Shown here: piece after piece, positions 46,411 to 56,484 of the stretch
How positions within the stretch are numbered: the stretch's first letter is position 1
How the letters are laid out: every line of letters begins with the position of its first letter
Source of the DNA: Bathynomus jamesi
Taxonomy: Eukaryota; Arthropoda; Malacostraca; Isopoda; Cirolanidae
Length of the DNA stretch: 64,000 nt
Assembly (NCBI GenBank): GCA_023014485.1
Contig: JAJOZX010003319.1
Coordinates: 134,001-198,000 of the forward strand
Reading direction: 5' to 3'
The notes under the pieces: generated by a model
What the model was told of the DNA's origin: nothing
The model's database searches: none
The model's input: the letters and a program-made list of their open reading frames with translations, nothing else
Made by a program: the position numbers and the translations under genes

Positions 46411-47053
46411 CAGTGGCGGTTCCTCATATGGGCAATATGGGCAGCCGCACAGGGTGGCATTTGTGGAGGGGCGGCATGAGCGCCCGCAAAAAAAATAAAA
46501 ATAAAAATAAGAATAAATAAATAAAGAAATAAATAAAAATAAAAAATAAAATAAAATAAATAATAAAAGATCAATGACTTTGCATCAAGGAAGGTAAGAA
46601 GAGTCAGGCTTTAGATGGCAGTTGTGCTGTGGTGCAATTTATTTTGTTTCTTGTTCAAAGTGTAGCATAATAATTACCCTCTCTTAAGTGTCTTATTCTA
46701 TTTATGTGATAGAGCATTTGTACAATTTAGAAATTTGATTCTCTAGTTTATTTATGGCAGTTGTGCAATTTAATTTGTATTTTTCCTGTTCATAGTATCA
46801 TAATTACATTCTCTTAAGTGAGTTATTCTATTTACGTGATGAAGGATTTGTAAAATTCAGAAATTTGAGTCTGTTTTGGTTCTGAAGTTCCAACAATTAG
46901 TCCAATAAAAAGTTATTTTGTGAAAGAGTTATGTCTGTCCTTTATTTTGGGGGGATTCGAATGTGTGTGTGTGTTGGCGAACGGGGGGGGGGGGGGGGGG
47001 GGGGCTGAAGGTGAGGTTCGCCCAGGGCGTCATGTAAGCTAGGACCGCCACTG
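46411..47053. mobile_element. hAT MITE with 8-bp TSD
   Basis: Termini CAGTGGCGGTTCCTCATATG and TAAGCTAGGACCGCCACTG with direct octamers AGGCTCCC (46403-46410 and 47054-47061). The right part contains a run of more than 20 G (about 46983-47004), the left an A-rich run. Non-coding. Confidence 0.93.
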
Positions 47054-47061
47054 AGGCTCCC

Positions 47062-50000
47062 ATTACAACTTACACATGCCACCATACACAAAGACATAGA
47101 TACAATAGCACCATGAGAAACATACAGAAGTATAATATTAACATATTACAGTACAACATGATGGCCTCACAAACAAAATCATGCAGCTTAGGGAATTTGT
47201 ACACAAACAAAACATTCACATAGCACTTATACAAGAAACAAAACTAAAATGCACACACAAAACACCCACCATCCCTGACTTCACAGCGATCCATCAAGAT
47301 CATACTGGGGGTCACAGTGGTGGACTCATCACTTACATACGTAAAAGCATTAGCTACAATAATGCCACCCAAAACATTACAAACACAATCGAAACCGATA
47401 ACACAATAGAAATACAGGCAGTTAACATTAAAACACATGCAAAACACACCACCACACTAATCAACATTTACATCCTACCAGATAGTTCACCTCAGGTGCC
47501 AGCCAATTACAATCCACAGTTACACAATCTGGCCTCTCTCACTAATGTCATCTTAGGAGGAGACTTCAATGCTAAAGACACTAGTTGGTACCTGCACAAC
47601 CAAAGCAACACCAGAGCCACCAACATTGCCACACAACTAAACAGAATATACATATATACCACATCAAGCAGGATACTCAAACTCCTCCCCAGACATAACA
47701 TTCTTTTCCCCCTCACTAGCAACACATACACACCAGAGAACAGAAAAACAACTGTCATCAGACCACCTACCCATCATCATTACAACACGTTCTACATTCT
47801 GCCCCAACAGCCTTAGGCACACTTACAGAAATTACAAGAAAGCTGATTGTGAACAGTTCAAAGTACAGACTGAGGAACAATTCACCACATTAAACAGCAC
47901 ACCCATCATAAACATCAATACAACATTCAAGACATTTAATCAGATCATCAATAATGCAAACAAATACATACCCAAGGACAACATTAGGAAATACAACCCA
48001 AATTAACACTAGAGAAATAGCCCACCTCATAAGGCAACATAACAACCTCAAACATAACACACAAACACCACACACAAAAGCCATAAAACAGCAGATACAA
48101 CAGCTCAACACAGAAATAAACAACAAACTCAAAGAAAAACAAACAGAAACACTTAGGGAATTCATAACACTAAACCACTCCACAGATACATCCAGGCTAT
48201 ACAAGACTATAAACAGCATTACCGACTCTAAGAGCAGCATTCACACCTCACATGTAGCTATCTGTCGCAGCCAAAATAATATCCCAACATATACACAACA
48301 AGCTAACATTCTAGTCAATCACTATGCAAAGATAAGTCACTTAAACAGAGACAACAACCAGAAATACGCAGACAGACAAACAGCCAGACAAGAAAACCTA
48401 CAGACTCGACACGACCATTACACCCTTCAATATAGACCAGACCACCAAGATCATCGAAAACATTAAGAATTCGAAGGCTACTGGACCAGACAACATATCT
48501 AACATACACCTTAAACACTTGGGCCCACAGGGAATACCAGCTCTCACAAATATCAGCACATATTCATACCAACACTGTATTATTCCTGACATAGAAACAA
48601 AGTAAAATTATTACACTACTCAAACCAAACAAAAATCCAACAGAACCAGCTTCCTATAGACCCATTACTTTACTATGCACACCTTCCAAAGTAACAAAGA
48701 CTAATCTTACAAATCATCAACCCACACATACCATTATTGCCTACTTAACATGGATTCAGACCTCACCACTCAAGCATAACATTACTCACTAACCTCACAC
48801 AGCACATCATGGATGGCATCAACTCCAGACAACCAGCTCAACGTACACTATTAGCAACAATAGACATTAGTAAAGCATTTGATGCTATCCCATGCTTCCC
48901 TCTCATAAACAAAATACTCAACACAAACATCCACAATAACACCAAAAGGTGGCTGAGCAACTCTTTCAGGAAGATACTCACATGTCACATTTAATGGCGA
49001 GTCATCCAAAAACAAGCTTTTTCCAAACAGGGTCCCTCAAGGCTCTGTTCTCTCACCAACACACTTCAATTTATACATGGAATGACATTCCAACACCCAT
49101 AGATAACAAGCTTACCTTATCATCATATGCAGATGACATCACTCTAACATCCACCCACAACAACATTGACACTGCTACAAATAACCTACAAACATACATA
49201 AACAGTATACAAGACTGGCTCACACACAATAGACTCAAAGTAATGCCCACAAAATCAACCATCACCTTGCTTACAAGCAACACAAAAGAACACCAGATAA
49301 CTGCACAGCTTACACTAAACAACACCAACATTCCAACACACTCACAGGACCAAAATACTTGGGGTCACATACAACACATCATTATCTTTTGCAAACCACA
49401 TGAATATAATTCAGGACATTAAAAACAAATGTACGTCAAGACTTAACATGCTTAGGGTACTAACAGGCACAAACTTTGGACACCAGCAGGAAACAGCATC
49501 ACTCATATACAAAATATATTTGCTCAGTTATGGACTATGCTAGCCCATGCTGGGCATCCATTATCTCAAACACACACATAAATACCTTACAAACAATACA
49601 AAACAATGCACTTCATATCATTACAGGATGCACTCAAACAACACCAATAGAACACCTGCACACAGAAAAAAATACAAAGTTAGGGAACATTTAGACATGA
49701 GGGGAACACAATTCATGGCAGCAGCGATAACTAACCCACAACACCCTTGCCACTACATGTACAATCATGCACTGACACCTCGCACCATTAAGGTAACACC
49801 AGAAAGACATTATAACCAAATACTCCATTCCATACCATGCCCCCACAGACATCACACAGTACATAAAACACACACACACACAAACCTAACCCACAAAGCA
49901 CTGACACGACTTGGTCCAACTGTAGTCCTAGGTGCAAAGCCACCACCCATTAACATGTCAGACATCAGCCTGAGCAGATCAGATCAAGTTAACTTAGCAC

Positions 50001-50250
50001 AATTCTGATGTGGACATCACCCCAACTTACAAACATGTAAACACAGACTAGACAACTCCACAGATGACACCTGCCACCTGTGCCAGGATACACCACAAAC
50101 AATTGAACACATTATGACAGACTGTACCACTCTAGCACAACATAGAACACAACACAACATCACTAGTGCGCTGAACCTCTAGTCTACTCCAGAGAGGGCG
50201 ATCGGTTACCTACGTGCTGCCAGCTTGCTTGATCAGGGTAGGCTGATTGG
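47062..50250 (+). pseudogene. Endonuclease/RT ORF2 of the non-LTR element
   Basis: Pieces in order: IALIQETKLKCTHKTP and LGGDFNAKDTSWY (endonuclease, 47181-47816), a linker rich in Gln/Thr (47954-48466), then RT blocks KATGPDNIS (about 48475), ATIDISKAFDAIP (about 48860), NRVPQGSVLSP (about 49022), SSYADDITLTS (about 49120) and CWASI near 49550, and a C-terminal CHLCQDTPQTIEHIMTDC knuckle (about 50070). The YADD pair is intact. At least five frameshifts or stops break the frame. No RNase H is seen. Confidence 0.82.
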
Positions 50251-50598
50251 CTAAACAACTAACAAAAATATCACAACCACCTGACCAATTGTCTAGGGCA
50301 TATAATTGACCTAACCAGACATTCAATAATTCATTTACACAAGAAATGAAGGTCAGATTTGAATAAAACACGATCAAAATACACCAGAAAAGCCTATTCT
50401 CATATCAAAATCAACCCACAAGGGTGAAACGAATAATTACCTTCATTTTTATATCACACACATTTTTGGTAATCTGAGATTGCACAAATGCGATAAAATT
50501 TAAATCATGCATAAAATAGTCTTGGGTTATTCGCGCAACCTCTGACTATCAGAAATGGGTGATATCCTATTTTGGCATCCCAAATTATTTAACAATTA

Positions 50599-50774
50599 CA
50601 AAATAAACAAATAGCATCCCAAATATAAGCAATTGGCGAATATGTATATTTAGTTGCTTCCTGACATATGATAGACAAGTGTATCATACAGGATACTGCA
50701 CTATGTATTAAAAATAAATGCTCACATCATAGAATATTGTAGAAATGATTCTAGAAGAGGCTTCTCAGCCTATA
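50599..50774. other. AT-rich spacer
   Basis: Nothing recognised. Confidence 0.4.
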
Positions 50775-51150
50775 GATCTAGCTCTGGATTTTTGTCATAT
50801 GGTCGTATAATAGGTCCTGTGCACTCCAGTATGTACTCAAAAGTTTCTCAAATGTTATCATCTCTGGTGCATTGACAATATATGCTCTGGTATACTATTC
50901 CAAATGTCAACAACTCTCTGCGTGAAATTTTTTTTTGATATTTCACGAGGCTCTTTCCTTATATATCTCAAACTGATGTCCTAGAGTCCTAGAGTCCTCG
51001 AGTAGTCTCTCATCTGGAACAAGTCATTCGTCACCTCCTCATCATATTTACCAGTTAATATCTTGTACCATTCGATCATGTCTTCCCATACACATTTGAA
51101 TGTTAGTGTTGATAATTCTAGCTCCCTCAATCTCTCCCCATATGACAGGT
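50775..51150 (-). pseudogene. CR1-like RT C-terminal fragment
   Basis: The minus-strand translation gives LSYGERLRELELSTLTFK, DMIEWYKILTGKYDEEV, a degenerate block, FTQRVVDIWNSIPEHIVNA and FEKLLSTYWSAQDL. This is the characteristic tail of CR1/L2-type reverse transcriptases, downstream of the RT core. A stop and a duplicated CTAGAGTC motif interrupt it. It is a 5'-truncated insertion or a remnant, from a different lineage than the CR1 at 6-16 kb. Confidence 0.75.
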
Positions 51151-51292
51151 CAGACATGGGGTCATTACAAGGTTTATTATTATCATTATCAGAAATTTTT
51201 CATTATCATTACCATTTACAGCATTTTTGTTTCATTATCATTACAAGCCCTTCATTATCATTGTAATGATCATTACAATACTGAATATACTG
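51151..51292. repeat. Degenerate (CATTATCATTAC)n array
   Basis: Repeated CATTATCATTAC and CATTATCATTGT units form a small minisatellite, directly against the truncated hAT fragment. Confidence 0.75.
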
Positions 51293-51491
51293 AATAAGCG
51301 CTCCACTGGTGCACTGGAGGCAGGGATGCAAAGATACTTGGTGGCAAGAACAGATACATCAGGATACAGATATGCATTGTCCCTCCACCATGTCAGGGGA
51401 TTGCAGTCCTCATCAATGCAGGGCTGGTCAAGGTAGGTGTCTACCTGGCTGACAATAGGGTTCTGAAAAGCTGTAGAGGGAGCTGGAGCAG
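51293..51491 (-). pseudogene. Old hAT transposase, C-terminal part
   Basis: The minus-strand frame reads NPIVSQVDTYLDQP, CNPLTWWRDNAYLYPDVSVL and PASSAPVERLFS. This is the hAT dimerisation block of ZBED-type transposases, in good condition. It stops at VERLFS, where the normal continuation is missing. Its upstream codons are at 63164-63233, separated by the 11.7-kb insertion of another hAT. Confidence 0.85.
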
Positions 51492-51834
51492 CAGTGTTGG
51501 CAAAAACCTGGGTTTTTCACCAAAAACCAAAGCCCGTAGGTTTTGGGGTTTCATAATTTAAATTAAAGTTATAGCTATGATTTTTAGAATTTATATATTT
51601 TGTTTCAGTTTTAAGGTCACTTTCAACTAAAGAAGATAGCAGTTTGCTGTTGAAACGTATTGTGTTTTCATTTAACATAAAGTGTGGCTTTTGTTCTATT
51701 TTGAATCAACACGGTAGCATGTTTTTCTAAATTTTTATTGCAATTTGTTTACAGGCCTAGACAGAAGACATTATTCTTATTTTTGAACATCTTTTTTTCA
51801 GAGATCAGTTTTAGTTAATTAGTATCTATTTAAT

Positions 51835-52390
51835 AATGCCTAAAGTTAGACCTGCACATACTGGTGGCAGACTTAAAGCTGCTAAATGGGATGAAGTAAA
51901 AATGTTGAGTGACCAACCAAATAGAGTTCAGTGCAAATACTGCAGATGTGTATTTTTGAAAAAAATAGAATGAGTGAAACTTCACTTAAACCAATGCAAT
52001 AAAAAATGGGTACAGGCTTGTGATGATGAAGCAGATGAGCTTACAAATACAGCTACATCAGCAACTCCTACACATAGACATGGCAGTTTTGAGAGTAGAC
52101 CCTCTTCAAGCAAATCATATGAAAGCCTGGTTCATGATGACACTACAATTTACAGTAGTGAGACTTCATTCACTTCAACCACTTCTGAATCTTCCAAACC
52201 ATTTTTTCATTCTACTCCAGCCAAGAAAACGCAAGGTCAGATAATGCCATATGTGGTTAGAACAACTGTAGATCAAAAAACAACTAGATTTGCAAATGGC
52301 CAGATTTTTCTTTTCAGCAAATATTCCATTTGTAGTTGTAGAGAATAAAGAATTTATTAAATGGGTCCAAAATTTAAGACCAGGCTTTTC
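51835..52390 (+). pseudogene. BED-finger hAT transposase, N-terminal part
   Basis: Starts MPKVRPAHTGGRLKAAKWDE at 51835. The BED-type zinc finger follows (CKYCRCVFLKK ... VKLHLNQC, one TGA inside, probably from CGA), then a Ser/Thr-rich linker, and the hAT block FFFSANIPFVVVENKEFIKW after a one-base frameshift near 52300. The rest of the transposase is replaced by the nested insertions or lost. It lies inside 51492-63163 in the expected orientation. Confidence 0.82.
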
Positions 52391-52445
52391 ATTTGTAATT
52401 CATAAGAATTCATAAGCATTTAAGATCAAGTAATACTTGTGAATA

Positions 52446-52557
52446 ATATATATATATATATATATATGATACACACAGACAGTGCATGGAACAAGGAACT
52501 CTTCTGGGGACTCTTCAGGGGACCATTCTGAGTTCATTCCCATATATATATATATAT

Positions 52558-52589
<32 letters not shown>

Positions 52590-52590
52590 T
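52446..52590. repeat. (TA)n tracts around a 75-bp repeat
   Basis: TA runs at 52446-52466 and 52542-52589 enclose GATACACACAGACAGTGCAT through GAGTTCATTCCCATATATA. Related sequence lies at 63235-63325, where the GATACACACAGAC part has the same orientation but the GGAATGAACTCAGAATGG part is inverted. Confidence 0.75.
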
Positions 52591-55542
52591 AGGGTGGACT
52601 CTTATAGGGGTGGAATTTTTTTTTGTGATTTGTTTTATTGCTGGGTTGTAACTTATGAGGATGGATGAGAAAACACCTCTGGGAAAGTTTTATTTGAATC
52701 AGTTAATTTGTAGGGGTAGCACATGACACTTGAAGTTTTGGTATAATCTAAAAATCACAGCAAAGTTAATCTTGGTGACAGTACATGACTATTAGGGTAA
52801 CTAACAATTCCGAAATGAATTGACTAACAATTCCCTCTGCACCTTATTTGATCTTTGTTTTCTCACCCAGTTGCCAGGCTGACTTCAGTGGTTGAGGAAA
52901 CTGCTTCCTGTAGTTAGCAACAACTTGCAGGAGATACTGCAGTTGTTCCTCATTCCTGGTGTGGCAGCCGTTGTATTCATTAATGAGAGCAACCCCCCTC
53001 TCTGCATGATCGTTCACGACAGAGAGGTTTGCCACTGATTTCTTCGCTATTTGGTAATCAGGATCACTGTCCCAATCCCGCACCTCCTTCCTCAGGTATC
53101 CCACACCTGACCCCAGAGACAACAGCAGTCTTTTTGAGTTTGCTGTTGCTAGTGACTCGATTGAAGCCCCCTCAGCAACACCTTTCCTTCTCTTCTGGCA
53201 ATCAGGCTTTCCTTCAACTTCCTCCATCGCCTTCACCATTGCTGTTTTAGTCTCTTCAGACACCTCAGGATCGAAAATCGCGAGGCCCACCATCTCCTCC
53301 GAAAGATACCAAAGATGACCGCTGAGTTTTTTTAATGCCACTTCCGAAATTTTGGGGGTCATGGTATTCCCGAAGACTCTGCAGAAGACTGAGGTCGCTG
53401 CGAGGCACAGCAGCAGCTATTGGTGCTGTCATCCATGCCTGCAGGTAGATGGAAACAGCGAAGACACTGACATCCTTAAGACACTTTTGCTCTCATGGAG
53501 TGAGGGCTGGGATTTGTCCCCTGAACAGCCACATCTTCAATGAATAGATCACCTTAGATAACCATCTGGCTTGGTGCATGGGGCCAGGTCGCTTGAAGGT
53601 GTAGTTGTCAATGCTCCCTCCCAAGAAAATGATGGACAGATCGAGGAATTCCTGATAGTCATCTCGAAAGGATTTTGAGGAGTGTTTTTCCTCAGCAAAG
53701 CGGAGAATCCAATCTCTAATGGGGGCCAAGAGTCGATGCACCTCTTCATCATCCCATCCGGTGCCGTATGTTCCTGTGTCGATGAAGGTCCATTTACTCT
53801 GAAACCTGCTGAACAATGGAACATCAGGTCCACTCATTGGGCCATAGCAAGCAGTGAAAACTCCACGATCATCACTTCCATGATGTGATGCGGGCAAAAT
53901 GGAGGTCGTCTTTCTTCAACTTCTGCTCCAACAACACACACGCTCCATTCAAACGACCAGCATTGGAGGCAGTGGTGTCGAAACACATCCCCACGACAGA
54001 TTCTTCGAGGCCCCAATCAGTCAATAATTCAAAAACTGCGTTGGCTTGGTGTTCTCCTGATCCAGTTAGTGTTTTGGGGACTCCAAGGAGCTGAGATTGA
54101 CCCGAAAAGGAGGAAATGAGCACAGGCAGCCGATCCACATGTGCATGGTCTCTGGTGTTGAGGTGGTCTGGAATAAGTTTTCCATCCCAGTGGATGATTG
54201 CAGGACCGGACTGAAAGGAAGCTTTTAGGCTACCTACTGCAGATCATGATCCGATGTCGTTCTCTCTGCCGTTTGATGGAGGTCCGGGTGATGTTAAAAT
54301 TCATTGGGCTGTGGCCAAGGCTCAATGCAGTCTCTGCTATTATGTAGGTTGCCATCCTGTCCATAGTGTGTGTCCGATCTAGGGCAGCAGCTAGATTTGA
54401 TGTTATCACATTCTTGACTCTTTTCACCTGTTTTGGAGGTCGCTTTCCACCTTTTGCCCATCATCTTCGGTGGAGGATGACTCGTCAGTGACTGAGGATT
54501 CTGTTGAGGACACCAATATGCTGTAAACGTTGATGCACCTTCATTGACTGCCTGCAATACAATCGAAGAAAATGGACAATTAGTGTTAACGAACAACCTA
54601 ATCATTGCAATCAAATGAAAGTAGGAATTTGAAGAACAATCTCACTTTTCTCTTTCGCATCTCCTCCTCCATCTTCCTGTGGGCAGCTTGTTTTCTTTTT
54701 CTGCTGTTTTTCTGTCTACTCCCACCATGCATCCCCGTCTTCCAGGCTCTTGCTGGGCCAGCAAGAAGGCCTTGTCTTCTGGGTTTTTGATTAGAGACAA
54801 GGCATCAGCATGTGCCATATCAAATAGGTTCCGAAGTGTCTCCTTGAATCCCTCTTCGTTGTACACCTAAATATAAATAATAAATATATATAATATATAT
54901 ATGATAAATGTATTGACTATTGTACAGTATAATATGTCATACTCTCGAGAAACTATTTTATTTATCATTGATCATCCAACTCACCTGCTTCTGGCTCTCC
55001 TCATTCATCCTTTTTTTATTTTGATCCAATCTTGGTGAAGGTCCAAGATCTTTTGGATTCCTTTGTATTTTTCCCTTGTCGGGATTCGAGCTTTGTTCCA
55101 AAATATTTCAAGTTGACCCCACACTACTTGAGCACTTTCCTTCAACTCCTCCTTGAGATTAGTGTGGTGATGAAGGAAGCATGACAATACTTCTCCACGT
55201 GATGGTAATTTGCTTCCAAGAAGCTTGTCCTTCACTTTATCTCCTTCAAGGAGATAAAAGCAAGAGCTTCGAACTTGAGTCATCATATATCCAACCACTA
55301 AACACAACCAATGAACACTACACCAATAATCTGTCAAGGAAAAGATGTATTACTGGAACTGGAACATAATATACAAGTAAATCTACTAGGTAGTGCAAAA
55401 GTGCAAAAATGAAGTACTGTGTGCTACCCCTAAAAAGTGATTGATTTGGGAAAAAATTGGCCAGAGGTGTTTTCTCATTCATCCTCACAAGTTACCGCCC
55501 GGCAATAAAAAAAATCAAAACTTCAATTTTATGGACCACCCT
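52591..55542 (-). mobile_element. DNA transposon of unassigned superfamily
   Basis: Ends AGGGTGGACTCTTATAGG and CCACCCT are inverted, and imperfect complementarity extends about 150 bp inward (GAGGATG(A/G)ATGAGAAAAC, AACACCTCTGG, TAGGGGTAGCACA). It lies in a (TA)n tract, so the TSD cannot be read. Length 2.95 kb; the gene is on the minus strand. It belongs to a multicopy arthropod-type family that I recognise by motif but cannot name. Confidence 0.75.
52844..55337 (-). pseudogene. Transposase-like gene of the unassigned DNA element
   Basis: Segments from 55337 downward: MVTDYWCSVHWL-like start and PSRGEVLSCFLHHHTNLKEE, a basic region (54866-54642), LAAALDRTHTMDRMATYIIA and TSIKRQRERHR (about 54427-54240), SVVGMCFDTTASNAGRLNGA (about 54000), GPDVPLFSRFQSKW, RPGPMHQARWLSKVIYSLKM (about 53560) and SVVNDHAERGVALINEYNG near 52990. 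CFDTTASN resembles the RNase-H-fold D(S/T)xxSN block of hAT-related transposases, but the rest is unlike hAT. Breaks between segments may be introns or mutations. Function as a transposase is inferred from the flanking inverted repeats. Confidence 0.6.
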
Positions 55543-55569
55543 AATATATATATATATATATATATATAT

Positions 55570-56321
55570 CAGTGGCGACTGGCGTATAGGAGCGATGGAG
55601 CGGTCGCTCCCCCTTGCTTGAAACGATAAATATTAATTTAACAGATAAAAAATATATTAATTTTAAGATATTAAAATAAATATTCTTGAAATATATTTTA
55701 AAAATTCATGTGGCATATCATGATTCATGAGGCATTTTGAGTAAGCCTTCATACAGTACATAATATTCTAAACTTATAGCATAATTTCAAACAGCGTACA
55801 GCTGTTTGAATACAAAATAATATTGCAGCCAAATGGAGCGATAGATTTTTCGCTCAAGTAAATATAAATTATATTTTACTGTTGTAATGAAAATATAAGT
55901 ACAATCGCGAATTTTTTTTATAATAACTTTGTTTTTACTAATAGTTACTTCAGTAATAATGATATAAGCCATTTATATGTATTTTATTAAAATTATTACT
56001 TATTTGTAATTAACTAGAATTGTACGTCTGGCATAGCCGCATATGTTAATACAAGTACAGTACTCTTGTGAGCGGCAGTTGGATTCGCACTAGCCTATTG
56101 TGAGTCTGTGTTGTCGTACAGTGGTACATTATTATAGTCAAATTTATTCAACAATTATTTTTATATTTTATTAAAATATTTTTTTAATACAAATTTATGG
56201 CTTCTTTTGACATATAAGTACCGTACGGAAGCACCATGTGATTGTTTATGTACTAGAATTCTAAAAATTATAAATTTTATGAAATCGCACCCCCATACAT
56301 TTATACCATGAGTCACCACTG
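55570..56321. mobile_element. hAT MITE in (TA)n
   Basis: Termini CAGTGGCGACTGGCG and CATGAGTCACCACTG, with ATATATAT on both sides (55562-55569, 56322-56329). The 752-bp interior is AT-rich; GGAGCGATGGAGCGG lies near the left end. No coding sequence. Confidence 0.8.
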
Positions 56322-56484
56322 ATATATATATATATATATTTTTTTTTTTGTATTGGGGCGTTTACCGCCATTTCCCGCTATATGGTAGCGGATATCATGG
56401 CGAGGCGGAATACGAGAAAGAGAAACGGAGACGGAGAAAAGGCACTAGAAAAGGGAGAACAGCGGACTACAGGTGAGAAGCCAC

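Larger units (their letters stand above)
45632..50255 (+). mobile_element. Non-LTR retrotransposon with 15-bp TSD
   Basis: The 15-mer CAACTAACAAAAATA lies at both ends (45617-45631 and 50256-50270), so both limits are exact. Plus strand. It holds a 5' region with tandem repeats and a 2A-like motif, then endonuclease, RT and a C-terminal knuckle. A hAT MITE (46411-47053) is inserted near the start of the endonuclease ORF. It is a relative of the 16405-19455 element but more A-rich. Confidence 0.88.
45338..50598. mobile_element. Foldback element split by a non-LTR retrotransposon
   Basis: The left arm (45338-45617) and right arm (50271-50598) are reverse complements: AATAATTTGGGATACCAAAA and CCTATTTTGGCATCCCAAAT at the ends, TTTGATACAAGAATAGG and CCTATTCTCATATCAAA inside, and family P sequence in the middle. 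Everything between 45632 and 50255 is a later insertion. Confidence 0.82.

Noticed and set aside
46983..47004. Run of more than 20 G as a functional quadruplex site
   Set aside because: It lies inside a hAT MITE and is most simply a slippage product; its length is also prone to sequencing error.
51151..51292. CATTATCATTAC repeats as a CRISPR-like array
   Set aside because: The units are short, directly adjacent and degenerate without unique spacers; the window is animal DNA.
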